Shown: positions 1 through 12,151, numbered from the stretch's first letter. The stretch: DNA of 64,000 nt from Magnaporthiopsis rhizophila (GCA_003049465.1 PYSS01000001.1:667646-731645); one strand, 5' to 3'. Numbers and translations: made by a program. The notes: generated by a model from the letters alone, not told the origin.

Positions 1-1650
1 ACTTTGAAATCGCGGCTGACGTAGCCAACTGGGAGTCGGGTGGCATTCTGAGGACCTTCGACGATGTAATGAGATCTCTCGAGCGTATTCCGGCTTCCAT
101 CAAGGACGTCAACGACGGCAAGGGCGTACCCATGACCTTCCATCTGCTGCCAATTGCAGTGGCTGCAGGGATGTTCAATGTCGAGTTACAGCATGAGACT
201 CTCGTCAGGCGACTTGACCGGGACTACTTGAACCGCTCGATCGAGCTTTTGGAGCAATTAGGGTCCGAGACTCGCAACTTTGAAGAGTATGCTAGTCTTG
301 TTGCAAAGCATTCGTTCTGCGTCCCGAAGAGACACATCGACGCGGCGGACAAGGCATTGCGACAGGCAGAAAATGAAGAAGAAAGCTTCAAGAGCAAGCT
401 ACATGACGCGATCGTCCACATTCGAAGAGGGAACGAAGATATGGAGCGCCTTCGAGAAATCCTGCGTAGGCATGGCTCAACTTCGGATGTCTCTACCGAC
501 CACGGCTCGGACGCATCTGACGGCGACGGTAACGAGGACTCATTTCTCAACCGGTATCGGGAAAAGATGTCCTTCGCCGATCTTGTCAAAGATGCGGGAG
601 CCGGCTACATTGGGCACAAAGAATTGGACGTCGCGATTCCACGCAATGGGACTGGTGCCTTCGGCGACCTTTATATCCTCCACTTCGGCGAAACAGCGCA
701 AAGCAAGCCGGGCTGGACCAAAGAACGGCAAACGCTTATAGACCTTCTCAACAAGCAGACTGGCTAATATCAATTAGTCGTTGTCGACTATGACGTCCCC
801 AAGCCAAAAGCACTCGACAAAGCGTTCATCGAACAGCGTTGCTGCAACGAGGACATCGTCGCGAACGTGACCGAGAGCTTGAATGAGCTGGCGCAACTTT
901 GTCTCGTGAGATGCCAAGACGGCGGCGAGGTCGATCGCTCACGGAGCGTCAATCCGCCCTCGGGGAGACGCGACATCCGGATACCGTGTCCGGGAGTGGG
1001 TTGTTTCGAAGGGAATAGGCTCCGATGGGTCTGTCCCACCTGCCGAGGCCCAGTCTCATATGGAGTCATCGATGAGTACCTCTACTGCCGATGCTCCCGG
1101 TATTTAATTAAGGATGCCGAATTCAGATGTAACCGCGCGAAGCACGGTCAGGCGTATGCCAGCTACACTGAGCAGCACCTGAGGGAGCAGTTGGAGGCGA
1201 TTCCTGAAGAAGATGAGTATAATATACTCATCATGGGGAGGACTGGGGTTGGCAAGTCGATGTTTGTCAATTCTCTGCTTAATTATGCGACGTTCGATTC
1301 CTTGGCCGACGCCCTGAAAGACAACGAGCCACTCCGTTATGGAATCCCTTGTTCTTTTGCCTTTCAGGATGAGCAAGGGAGGGAGCATGAAGTGGTTGTC
1401 GGAAAGGCGTCAAAATGGGAAATATTCTCGAAACTCGGACGGTCGGCAACACAGAACGCCATGACCGTACTGCTTTTGCCTTGACGGGAAAACCTTTCGG
1501 GTCATTGACACCCCCGGAGTCGGCGACACAGAAGGCGAGGCTAAAGACCGCGAAAATTCGGCGAACATCCTCCGAACGCTCAAGAGTATCGGCAAACTGA
1601 ACGCAATCCTCTACCTGCTGCCGGTGAACGCCCATCTTGGCGTGGTGTTA
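1..1650 (+). pseudogene. Decayed stonustoxin-like GTPase gene (5' cut by window edge)
   Basis: An open frame enters from the left edge and runs to an in-frame TAA at 765-767. The same frame continues immediately after it to a TGA at 1482-1484, and similarity resumes one frame over from about 1468 until it stops near 1650. The first part looks like the helical region of the stonustoxin (SNTX) family (GVPMTFHLLPI, then a heptad-rich helix), followed by a thioredoxin-like segment (GYIGHKELDV, LYILHFGE, VVVDYD after the stop). Next come a Cys-rich possible zinc knuckle (CPGVGC, CPTC, CRC) and a GTPase domain with P-loop GRTGVGKS near 1237 and Walker B/G3 DTPGVGD at 1507-1527. In other fungi such proteins are large cytosolic GTPases of unknown role; toxicity should not be assumed from the family name. 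One nonsense codon, one frameshift and a lost 3' half argue for a pseudogene. An intron or sequencing error could explain one lesion, but hardly all three. Confidence 0.7.
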
Positions 1651-2437
1651 TTATATTTCAGCATACCAATACACCCTGTTCAAACAACCACTTGATTAAG
1701 CCACCAAAGTGCGACGCCCTGAGGCAGCATTCGAACGCACGCAAACGCAGCAAACTTATATTTTGTGCATCTAATTCCAACGCTTCCAAATGACCCGATC
1801 AAAGTTTCGTTGCTCAAGGCTCTTTCGATCAAACCGCTTGCGGTTTTGTGTCGCCTATGCAGTCAGTGATGTAACATTTGCACCGAGAAGGCGAGAAAAA
1901 AAAATATCTGAGCTTCCAAGTGTTCGTCCCACATCTATGCGTTGGTGGCGCTAAGCCGCTTGCGGGCAGGCCAGCCCCTGAACATCGCGACACATGCGCA
2001 ACACAAACGGCATGCGGTCAGAAAAAGCAAGAAGAAAACAAGAGCAATCAACATGCGATTTAAACATTAGCTGACTACATCCGGAATGAAGTGACTGTCT
2101 GCCGGGTGCTCAGGGGAGGCCCGCTCTCAGCTAGGTACGGCTCGCCCCTTTTTCTAAGCGCCCCTGTAACGATAGAAACACCACCCCGCCAACATATAGC
2201 AACAAAGAAATAGAACAAAGAATTTACACTGAAGCTAGAACTTTGTATGAGATTAAGAGAGCGTGTGAAGGAGGACAGCAAAGAAAAGCTCCAGCTGCAA
2301 GGATGTACGATGTGCGGATTCCACCGGAAATAGAAATTCACGTCAAAACAGAGGTTGGGATTGTAACCCAAGCATCGGAGTAAAAGACAACTCGGGGAAG
2401 TGAAAATCAAACACGACGAACGCCTTGGTCTTCCCCC
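1651..2437. other. Spacer with no recognisable gene
   Basis: This stretch is more AT-rich than the coding DNA around it and holds only short unrelated reading frames. It lies where the GTPase similarity is lost, so it may contain the breakpoint that removed the 3' half of that gene. I see no repeat ends or transposon protein in it. Confidence 0.5.
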
Positions 2438-4738
2438 TCATCCCTGTTGAGGTTTCGTGACAGATACGCCCGGCTCGGCCATTGTCACGGGCGACCGGGG
2501 CGCCTGCCCGTCGTCCATCATCATATCAAGCCGCGGCTCAGGCGGCATGGCTCTCACACCGGTCCACTCAATGCCTCCATCGCTAGCACCACCGGCTACA
2601 GGGCGAACACCTCGCTGTTCAGCCCTGCGTACACGGCTGGACTGCTGCCTAACCCACGACGTGATGTTGCGGTATCTCGGCGGCGAATCGTCGCTCGACT
2701 CGGTGTAGACGGTGTCTGTACGGCTCGTCCAGGAAGCACGTGCTCTCGTGTGATGCTGTTGTGCCTCGCTTTCATTAACCCCAGCGGCTCTGGCGTCGCG
2801 TGCGGGCTGCCGCACTTGCTGCGGTACGACGATGTCGCCATCCCCGAATCCAGATGACAGCGAAGACAGCACCGACTCTCGGCCTACCTGTCTTCTGGCA
2901 GGATCGTAGGCGTCCGAAGGTTGCCGCGCGAGCCTGCTTTGGTTGTGGTAGCCGTTGGCCGGCCCCATGCGAGGCCGCCAGGTGCCTCCGACATCGCTGC
3001 TTGGGGTAGTAGCACCGAATTGCGCCGCGTTGGTCGAGCTGAACGAGCCGGTGGTCTGGTGCGTGAAAATATTTCTGTTGATGCTGGCGCCCGGGCTCAG
3101 GGCCCCAGTGCTATAGGCGTTGCTCGCAGCCGCAAAGACGGCCTGGAACTGCATCTCTTGCGACTGTGCCGAGCCCATCGGCCATGCTGGCCCGCCCGCC
3201 TGCTCCTGCTGCCGAGCTGCCGGGCTCATTGGGAACCACGACGCGACACCACTCAACTGCTCAGTCTGTAGTTGGAGTTGTGGTAAAGGTGGTTGGGCCA
3301 GGGGCTGAATCTGAAGAGGTGCGAGTATCGGTGGTGGAGCTTGCAGCGAATCGACCTTCTCCGAACCATAGAAGCCTTTGATGGGCGCAACAGGAACCCC
3401 GGACGGCCCAAAGGTCAGGGGCTGGTTCTTCTGATCACCATAGCCTTTGTCGTCGGCATTTAGCCAATGCTCCTCCTGACGGTTTCTCAGGAACGGCAGC
3501 CTAGCAGCCAATCTATGCGAGAACCCCGGCCGTTCTTGGGAGCTGTATGACTGGTAGTCCGACTGCGTCTGGTTTTCCTTGCGTCTTTTGATCCTTCTGG
3601 CAGTGCGCCAAATGGCCCATGCGAGAAAGCTGACAAAAATAAACGCTCCTAAAGTGTAAAAATGTCAGTTCAATTAATTAGTCGAAACTGAGACGGATGG
3701 GGGAAGAGAGGCATGGGAAGCTCCAACAAAGAGCCACCGACCTATAGATCCAACCGCTATTAGCACCCGCTCGGTTGTGCCGCTCATAACCTTTCTTTGC
3801 CCCATTGCCATGCTATTGTCGGCTTCCTGCCATTGAGAATCCCTGACGGCGCTGTCGCCAAGCCCGATGCCCGCATTGAGCGTGGGTGTGCTTGATGACG
3901 CGGTATCGCCTTGAGTTCTGGAGCTGATGCTGACAGTGGTGGCTGTTTCCGACGATATCCCTGGCCCCAGTGCAACGCCACCAGCTGTTGCAGGTGGGCT
4001 GGGGGTGGCGGCGGCCGGGCCCATAGTCGTGCTTTCAGCGGCCGGCGGAGTCGATAAAGACGATATTGCGCCGTTGACTTCTGGCGGAATAGGCGAAACG
4101 GGCGAAACTGGCAGTTGGCCTGATGCTCCGGCGGCGGGAGAGGATGTTGAAGCGGCTGACGACGCGGGCTGGGCACTTGTTGCATCCTTGTCGCGGCCGT
4201 CGCCGTTCCTGTTGCCGCCATTGCGGAAACGATTGCCGTTATTGCTGTTCCTGTCGTCATTGTTGCGCCCTCCGCCGCTGTCTCCTCTGTTCTTGGAGCC
4301 CCTGTCACCGCCGCCGTCATTTCTGTTGTTGCCACCCCTCCCACTTCCACCGCCTCCTCTGTTGTTCCCCCTGTCCCCGCCACTACCTCCATCCCCTCTG
4401 CCGCCTCGATCGCCATCTAACCCAGTTCCTCTCCCACCTCCTCGTCCGCTACCGTTCGGGTCGCCGCCCTCTCCACGGAAGCCCCGGCCGTTGCGGTTCT
4501 CTGAGTCCCCGCCTCCACTACCATTGCTGCCCCCAGTGTTGCCGCCGCCGCCATTCCCATTGTTGTTGTTGTTATTGTTGCCGCTACGGGCCCGGTCCCG
4601 GTTGCCGTCGTTCTGCCGTCTTCTGAGGTCCGGTGCTGATGAAAGGATGATAGTGGTCCAGAACCCACTACGCGGCTCAGCTGAGGATGATTGCCGCAGG
4701 AGATCCCTCTTAGATGCCATAATATTGTCCCCGAACAT
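2438..4738 (-). CDS. Asn/Gly-rich single-pass membrane protein
   Basis: The two-exon model is complement(2438-3648, 3742-4738), 735 aa, with a 93 bp phase-1 intron (donor GTCGGT, acceptor CTTTAG). Residues about 35-185 are extremely rich in Asn, Gly, Asp and Arg, including runs of Asn, and are followed by a Ser/Thr/Pro/Ala-rich stretch. One hydrophobic segment spans the splice junction (RVLIAVGSIG then AFIFVSFLAWAIW, about residues 323-346) and is followed by the basic stop-transfer RRIKRRK. That predicts a long low-complexity N-terminal part on one side and a 390-residue Gln/Pro/Ser-rich tail in the cytosol. No signal peptide is evident. The start could equally be the Met at 4720 (MASKRD). 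I recognise no enzyme domain. The layout recalls fungal surface proteins with a Ser/Gly-rich ectodomain and cytoplasmic tail, but the role is unknown. Confidence 0.72.
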
Positions 4739-7218
4739 GCTATTAGCACCTCGCGAGATAGATTAAAGTGTCCGGCCGGCCAGAGCACCCATGGACAGGG
4801 GTGTCTGATCCGGTCATCAAGTTGAGTGCTGCGCGGCTCCTGGCCCCTGCTTGCTGTAAGTTTGCGTGTGGTGGTGATATGTGCAAGGGAAAAGTGGAAA
4901 GGGATTTGGGATCGAACGCGTAACTGTTCGATGGGGTATATTTCCTGATACAGGGGAATATGGGGCGTGAATTAAGTCGCCGATATCTCGTCCAGACGCG
5001 GAATATCGCAGTGAAAAGGTGGCATTTCAACCGTTCATCTAGAACTTTTAGAAGAGAAAAAAGAAAGAAGAAAAGAAGGAACCAAATAAGAAATCAAGGC
5101 ATGAAAAGCGGAAAGGAAGAAAGAAGAGCAAAGGGCTTCCTTGATGGGAAGAGCGGATAGGAGTGGGAAGGGAGTAAGGAGGGAAGGGGGTAATATTGAA
5201 GGGAGTGAGAGGAGCTGCGGGATCAGTGTTAACGGCAGCATGCGCTACCAGATGAAGAGGAAGGCGGCCACCCTAGTGCACACGGGCCAAGGACCGTGGC
5301 ATGCTGGGGGGTTGTCCTCTCAGGCTCACTCGATGCCCTCGAACTAGCGACAGCAGCCCTCGTCTCATCACCCCCATCCGTCGAGGCGCGAGCACGTATT
5401 CGGCCCTCTCGACGCCTTTCCCGCTGCCACTACGTTCCGGACTTCCTTGCGCTGGCAGGGGAGTCAGAACTGGCGTGGCACCCTCCACCCACGCTCCTCA
5501 TCTCCCAGTTTAACCTCAGCAGATCGATCTCCCGTGGTGCCGTCGTCCAATTGCGTCTCGCCGGCTAGGGTAGGAAGCATAATGCGGGGGATGGTCAAAT
5601 GCGACCTGTCCCGCCGATTTTCCCACACTCCAAGGGGCCGGGATCCAGTACGGCCATGACGGAGATCGTCCTCCCTGAGCTTCTTCATCGACAACGGCAA
5701 GGAATTTGAGATGGAATTGCGCCAGCCTCGCGTGGGCGGATAAACGGGCGTATTCCTCTGCCAGAGGGAGCACGCGTTGTTCGAGCGGAGGAGCGTGGGA
5801 CCAGCAGGGGTTCTGCCGCTTGTGAGTTGGTTCTGTCTCGACGAGGGGCGGGTACGAGTTTCAGGACCTATTGGACAGGGGCGCCTTTTAGGCTGCTGGG
5901 TGGAAGTTGAGCCGCACCTTTCTGTGCCTCCCCCTTGCTCATCATCTGCCTCATCATCGCCGTACAATCGGAGTCGGCTCTGAGATGCGGCTGTGGTAGG
6001 TGGGTTTTGGTTGTGTGCTACCGCGAGTTGTCGCGGCAGTGGTCGGTGGTCTTCTCGGAGGTTAGGTAGGTGCCTTAGTACTTTCGTTTAGGTTCCCAGC
6101 CCAGGCGCGGCAGGAACCAACAGTGAGGGGCGACGCGACCTAACCACAACGGCAATGACGACAGACACCAGATCCGGATTCTTGGGCGGGTTGTAGCTGC
6201 CTGTCTGGGAGCAGGAACTTCTTGACGGCAGGAACAGACGGCATAATTCAAGCTAACAGGCATGACAAAACGGCCAATCCCATCGGCCATGCCGTGACCT
6301 TGAGAATTGGAGCCGCACCAGCCGTGTGCATTGGAAACCCCTTCTAATGCTTTTTGGTGTTGGATCGGCTCTGCAGCGCAACCTCCTGCCAGGAGCTGCA
6401 CGCTACTAGTACACAAAGGAGTCGGCCCCTTTCAGTAAACTTGAGACAGGCACAGACCAAGGCGAGGCGAGCCAAGAGACGATGAATTCCTGGCTTCCAT
6501 CCATTAATCTAGGAATCTTATCTCGCAACTTCTCGGCACCACCAGTTCTGCCGCCTCAATGTCATGCTTGCACTTTCCTAGTCCGGATTTCCATCCCCAG
6601 GTTTTCAAGATAATATGGGTCCCGTCTAAGCGGTGACGGCCCGCGCATGGGACCCATCGGCTCAACTCCCAATTGACGACGTCCTTCGGCGCCATTTACA
6701 CACTCTCTGTTCTCTTCGTCCGAACGTTTCCGCACACAAAAGACCAGCCACGACTCGACTTTGGCTTTGGTAATGCCGAGTTGCCAGCCGTAAAACAGAG
6801 TTCCCACGACTGCCGCGCAAAATGGAGCAGCCCGATAAGACGGCGCGGCGCGGACAGGGGCAAACGGTGGGCCGCATGCATGCCTCTTCCTTGCAGCTAA
6901 CAAGCCCGGCTTGGCTCTCTAGGCCGTATGTGACAAAGAGACCTCCCGTCGCCGGTTGCCGACCCCGCCCTCCATCGCTTGGCTTGACCGCGATGCCTGC
7001 CGTCGGCGATCTAGTAGATCACACAAACTCCGCTTAGTACTCTCTGATCTAGCGATATAACCCGCCGCCAAAATACTAGTAAGACACCTCTTATGTACAC
7101 ATACTCTTCAACCTCAATCGTCCCAAGTTCCAAATTCAAGTTCCAAGTTCCATCTCTAAGGCAGCGTGAGCAGAGCTCGGGGATCTTTCAGCGCCTCCCA
7201 TCTCTTGGTCTACATACA
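4739..7218. other. 2.5 kb divergent spacer, no supported gene
   Basis: The spacer lies between two genes transcribed outward, so it should carry both promoters. It has a purine-rich stretch at about 5045-5200 and a TAGGTAGG word near 6063. Reading frames of up to 167 codons at 5464-5967 (-) have no recognisable domain or typical splice signals, and I do not call them. Short CAAGTTCCAA-type repeats sit at about 7122-7155, just upstream of the next start. Confidence 0.5.
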
Positions 7219-8376
7219 ATGGCCCCAATCCAGATAACCCCCCTCGGAGAGTCTGACATCCCCGGCGTGATCACCGCTATACAGTACGTCCCCACGTGCT
7301 TCTCTCCTTTGTATTTTGCTTGCTTGAGATATCCTACATTGCGACTCTGTCCGTGTAGTGTGTATACCTCGGTATGCTTCCGGCAGCGAATCAACGACAA
7401 CTCGGCTAACAGGAACATCTAAAGAACGGCGTTCGCTGACGATCCATATAATAATTGGATCTTCAACGACAAGTCCAAGGTCAGTCACGCACCCCTCTGA
7501 GATGCCCCGATTATTATCCGTATGATCGCAAGATCTCCCAGACGCTTATGCGTAGTAGCTACACAACGCCCCCGCCCATTGTTCTCATGCCTATTAATAG
7601 ACTGCGTGTGGCGCTGGCTGGAGATCGTCATCCTTACGGCATGTGGCGTACAGCCATATTCGACTTTGGCTGATATGAAACAAACTACGATTATGAATCA
7701 AATAGTTCAACACTAAGAGAAACGCCGTCTCTCTCGCCATCCGCTGTCGCTGGGGTATCCGGAATGGCACGTTCCTGGTAGCCAAAGAGGAGGGCAGCGA
7801 CAAGGTCTTGGGAGTTGCCATGTGGCTCCCGCCAAGGGTGGCCAACCAGAAGCAGAGCTGGGGCGAGTGGTTTGAGGAGTGGCGTCTGTATTTCAACCAA
7901 GTCGCCATGAACCTGCGGTACGGCAGAGGTGGCCTAAACGTCAAGGTAAGAATAGTTCGACACGACGACCTCCATCCCCACCTACCAGCGACACGGAAGG
8001 ATAACGGGCTGACAATCCTCAACAGCGATACTACATCTGGAAGGAATCCCAAGCCAAGGCCCAGTCGGAGGTCTGGACAGACCCGAGGGGCTACTACTTC
8101 CTAAATATCATGGTTGTTGTTCCGGAGGCTCAGGGCAAGGGGATCGGCAAGAAGCTCATGACAGCCGTGACGGACAGGGCGGACCGGGAGCAAATGAAAT
8201 GCTATCTCGAGTCGAGCAAAGACAAGCCCAATATTGAAATATATGGGCGCATGGGATATCAGTTTGCCACGCAGGTGGACTGTGACGATGATGGCACAAT
8301 CTGCAGGCTCTTCTCCATGGTCCGGGACCCTCTGCCGCCAGCGGGGGCGGACGATGAGCAGGCCCAGAGCCAGTAG
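7219..8376 (+). CDS. GNAT-family N-acetyltransferase
   Basis: Exons 7219-7283, 7425-7479, 7718-7945 and 8026-8376 give 232 aa. The protein probably moves an acetyl group from acetyl-CoA to an amine; the substrate cannot be read from the sequence. The N-terminal half has the pattern FADDPYNNWIF seen in fungal GNATs of the small-molecule type. The acetyl-CoA-binding motif A is VVVPEAQGKGIGKKLM, with the Q-x-x-G-x-G/A core, followed by YLESSKDKPN and YGRMGYQF (motif B) near the C terminus. Length is normal for this group. Two of the three introns end in AAG rather than CAG/TAG (7424 and 7717). I accept them because the usual CAG in the first leads straight to a stop and because frame and family pattern agree. 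The first donor is GTACGT. No signal peptide is seen, so it is probably cytosolic. Confidence 0.85.
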
Positions 8377-9221
8377 CCGCACGATTGAGTTTGTATTTGC
8401 TGTTGTCGGGGCAGACCGGAGAGACAGCCGGAGAGTATGGAATCAGAGCGAACTTATAGGTACCTTATTTACTGATACCATGAAGGCAAAGAGCTAGCTG
8501 GTGCATCTGAACATCGTTGAAGAGAGCGAGGATAGCCGGCCATTAGGCCGAAGAAGCTTCCCTTGACGCGGCCGATCACTGTTCCGTGAAATTTGACTCG
8601 CCAAACCCCTGACCCTGTCGACGAAGGCCGAAAATGGAGGAGGGTTCATGTTGGTGAAGCGACAATGCTACCTCGAAGCTCCTCCCCAAAGGGCCTTATC
8701 GGAGCAGCGGGAAAGCTAAGTTTCATGTGGGCTTCCCCACGAGGCGGCCGCCATTAGCCCCGAGATGCCACGCGCCAAAGCACGAATGGCGCTAGAGGGC
8801 GGATGATGATCGGCGAGAGGGCGAGCCCTGGTGCCGCAATGCCTCGGCAGCTGCTCTTCACAAGCCACTAAGCAATGAGCTTCACGAGCTGGAATTTTCG
8901 CGCAAAAAGACCAAAAATCTTTGTGGAGAATCTGTGTACCCCGTGAACCGCATACGCATTGGTCTAGGGTAGGTAGCTGATGAAGATTCCAGGACGGTGG
9001 CCAGCGGGCGGAGCAAGGGAGAAGAATATCACGCACTGATCCGTTCGAGCGCCCGCGATCACAGCTTGGAGCTGCTTAGGCTGGCCCCGCCTAAGCTTAA
9101 CCCTCGCTGTCGAGGACCCAGGCTGGTGGGTTAGCGATGGACCGCCCAAAGGGAAGCCGCACCTATCAGAGTTGGCTTTGAGCCAGCGTCGCCGCCCTGT
9201 TGTAAGCTAGCGCGGTAAAAG

Positions 9222-9253
<32 letters not shown>

Positions 9254-9548
9254 CGGCGCCCTGGCGCAGGCGCTGAGCTGAGTCAATTGAATTGGCGCGG
9301 GTCGCCACAAATTGCACATGCATGAAGCTCCTCTAGGATGCTTATCATGACTTGTTTGAGCCTCGTCCGGATCGTCATTGCGCGAATACCATTCACTCGT
9401 TGATATTCCCCCTCCTACCACGATTTTCGCTTGCTGGCCAGCGACTCTACCTTGAGTGGCACGATATCTATCGGGCGGGTATACCTTGGATAGGCAATCG
9501 CCCTCGTCGACTTGGCTCGAGCCTCCCCAAGCTCCCAGAGCTGCCGTC
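8377..9548. other. Spacer upstream of the NADH dehydrogenase gene
   Basis: No gene is supported here. A TAGGTACCTTA word lies near 8457, a TAGGTAG word near 8970 and a long T run at 9222-9248. The promoter and 5' leader of the next gene must lie in the right-hand part. Confidence 0.5.
9222..9248. repeat. T27 homopolymer
   Basis: An uninterrupted run of 27 T lies about 300 bp before the NADH dehydrogenase start. It may be a nucleosome-depleting promoter tract or the remnant of a reverse-oriented poly(A) tail; no adjoining retroposon body is visible. Confidence 0.9.
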
Positions 9549-11453
9549 ATGGCGTCCACCATGGCCCTAGCGCGGCTCGCACCGATGCAGATGCGCGCCA
9601 CCCAGGCCGCCAGCCAGCTCTCCGCGAGGCAGATCATCTCGGCCGCCGCCCGCCGTCCGCTCCAGCCAGCCGGCGGCGCCCTGCTGCAGAGGAGGCAGTA
9701 TGCGACTGGAGGTGCGCCCGAGGCCCAGCTCTCGCCGGCGCCCAAGAAGCCGAGGCGATTCCGAAAACTGCGCTGGGCCTGGCGCCTGACCTACCTGTCG
9801 CTGCTCGGCGGCCTTGGATACACGGGATACTCAATCTACAAGGAGAGGCACCCCGACGAGCAGATCGAGGCTGACCCCTCCCGCAAGACGCTCGTGATCC
9901 TCGGTGAGCACTACCCGCCGACCAAGTGACTACTACCCCGCCGGGCTTTTATACGGCTCTAACTCCAAGCTTTTTATATGAGCGCAGGCACCGGCTGGGG
10001 CTCCGTTTCCCTTATCAAGAACCTGGACGTCGAGAACTACAACGTCGTTGTCATATCGCCGCGCAATTACTTCCTCTTTACCCCGCTGCTACCGTCGTGC
10101 ACCACGGGCACCATCGAGCACCGGTCCATCATGGAGCCCATAAGGACCATCCTCCGCAACAAGAAGGCCCGCGTCAAGTACTACGAGGCCGAAGCCAGCA
10201 GTATCGACCCGAATCGCAAGGTAGTCAAGATCGTCGACACCTCCGAGGTCAAGGGCGACGTGTCGGGCACCGAGGTGCCTTACGACATGCTCGTCGTCGG
10301 CGTCGGCGCCGAGAACGCCACTTTTGGCATCCCCGGCGTGCGCGAGCACTCGTGCTTCCTCAAGGAGATCGGCGACGCCCAGTTCATCCGCAAGAAGATC
10401 ATGGACTGCGTCGAGACGGCCGCGTTCAAGGACCAGTCGCCCGAGGAGATCGACCGCCTGCTGAGCGTCGTGGTCGTCGGCGGCGGCCCCACGGGCGTCG
10501 AGTTCGCCGGCGAGCTGGCCGACTTCTTCGAGGAGGACATCCGCAAGCTCATCCCCGAGATCAGCGACCGCTTCAAGGTCACCCTCGTCGAGGCCCTGCC
10601 CTCGGTCCTGCCCAGCTTCTCCAAGCAGCTGATCGAGTACACCGAGAGCACGCTCAAGGAGGAGAAGATCCAGATCGAGACCAAGACCATGGTCCAGAAG
10701 GTCACGGACAAGACGGTCGAGGCCACCACGACCCGGCCCGACGGCACCAAGGAGAGGCGCGTGCTGCCCTACGGCCTCCTGGTCTGGGCGACTGGCAACG
10801 CCGTCCGCCCGGTCGTAAAGGATCTGTGCGCCAAGATCCCGGCTCAGAAGGACTCGCACCGCGGCCTGGCCACCAACGAGTACCTGGTCGTACAGGGCGC
10901 GCGCGATATCTGGGCCATCGGCGACTGCGCCGTGGCCGGCTACGTCCCGACGGCCCAGGTGGCGTCGCAGGAGGGCGCGTTCCTGGCCCGCCTGTTCAAC
11001 AACATGGCCAAGACCGAGACCATCGAGTCGAGGATACAGGAGCTGAGCTCGTCGCTCAACCTCAAGCCGGGCGCCAACGCGGCCGACGTCAGCGCCGAGA
11101 TCGCCGAGCACGAGCGCAAGCTCCGCCGCGTCAAGGACATCAAGCCCTTCCGCTACTCGCACCAGGGGTCACTCGCCTATATTGGCTCCGACAAGGCCGT
11201 CGCCGACATCAGTTGGCTGGACGGTAACTTTGCGACCGGCGGCCGCCTGACTTACCTGTTCTGGCGGAGCGCGTACCTGTCCATGTGCTTCAGCGGTATG
11301 ATTTTAGTTATTCCCAGACACTAATGCCCTCCCAAGTCTTTTTTCCCTTTGAATCTGGCTCCTAACTCTTTCCTTGCAGGTCGAAACCGGATATTAGTCA
11401 TCAACGACTGGCTAAAGTCCAAGCTCTTCGGTCGTGATGTGTCCCGTGAATGA
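9549..11453 (+). CDS. Alternative (rotenone-insensitive) mitochondrial NADH:ubiquinone oxidoreductase, NDE type
   Basis: Exons 9549-9903, 9988-11295 and 11380-11453 give 578 aa. This single-subunit flavoenzyme passes electrons from NADH to ubiquinone without pumping protons, bypassing complex I. The Arg/Ala/Gln-rich N terminus (first about 50 residues) is a mitochondrial presequence, followed by a hydrophobic stretch (LTYLSLLGGLGYTGYSIY) that suggests anchoring in the inner membrane. The FAD motif LVILGTGWGS is split by intron 1 at the first Gly (about residue 119). The NADH motif VVVVGGGPTGVEFAGEL lies near residue 280, followed by WATGN and the second flavin motif IWAIGDCA. The C terminus (YLFWRSAYLSM, then NDWLKSKLFGRD) is typical of NDE/NDI proteins. 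There is no EF-hand insertion, unlike the calcium-dependent NDE1 of Neurospora, so it is closer to the NDE2/NDI form. I took the Met at 9549 because an in-frame extension upstream would spoil the presequence. Confidence 0.93.
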
Positions 11454-12151
11454 GGACAGGATACCAGGCACCGGCTGCTTGGGCTTGGAGGGTTGTGGCA
11501 GGCTACCCACCACCGCGAGGTGCCTAAGCAGCATTCGGCATGACGCTACCGCTCTTTCTTATCTGATGGGTGGACCACGCTCGTTTTTCATTCGATTTCC
11601 TTGCCTCAAGCCACGGAGTTTTGTGCGACAGGCGGCCCGTTGCGATTTGGATTTTCTCATAGACGGGGATGGACGATGGGGGCCAAAGGAGCATAATGGA
11701 ACGGATAGACTTGGTTTCTTCATGTACTTTTTTTTCGGATTTAAAAGGCTTGGCAAGCAAACGACCGCCAGTGGTTTTCTTTTTGGGCATCATTCTCTCT
11801 GGTTTAGAGTTCACGTTGAGATTTTAGTGCCCCAATTTACCGAAAGCCTCGAGAGACATACAAAGAGGTTGGGCGACGGTCAAACTTAGCCGCTATCTTT
11901 TGAAAACGAGACATCTGGGCTCTCAGTTGGGAAGACAGGAATGGATACTGTCCGTCCGCAACGAGAGCCGATACAACGCAGCGTACCCCAGTCCCTTCTT
12001 TTGTCCGTTGCCTTGACGTCTGAATGGACGCCCACCCAAGAGCAAAATACCCAGGGCGACGATACAAATCGATGGACGTGTGTTTCCCTTCCCCAATAGG
12101 TCAAACCTACCCCATCCTGCCCTTTTAGATGCGACAACACATCAACACACA

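Noticed and set aside
1600..2440. Transposon insertion at the break of the GTPase relic
   Set aside because: No terminal repeats, target duplication or transposase frame could be seen; the break may be a simple deletion.
3927..4766. 279-codon Leu/Pro-rich plus-strand frame resembling a membrane protein
   Set aside because: It is the reverse complement of the Asn/Gly-rich coding stretch; the Leu/Pro runs follow from that composition.
4905..4925. GTTCGATCC-like tRNA B-box on the minus strand
   Set aside because: The flanks cannot form a T-stem and no A-box or acceptor stem was found nearby.
5464..5967. 167-codon minus-strand frame upstream of the acetyltransferase
   Set aside because: Possible small protein, but nothing in it resembles a known family and there is no independent support; left uncalled.
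9131..9745. 204-codon minus-strand frame before the NADH dehydrogenase
   Set aside because: It overlaps the presequence exon and contains a poly-Lys stretch that is only the T27 run read backwards.
10089..11162. 357-codon open frame on the minus strand inside the NADH dehydrogenase gene
   Set aside because: It is the GC-rich shadow of a well-recognised enzyme on the other strand; its Leu/Asp/Arg/Ala-rich translation has no domain.
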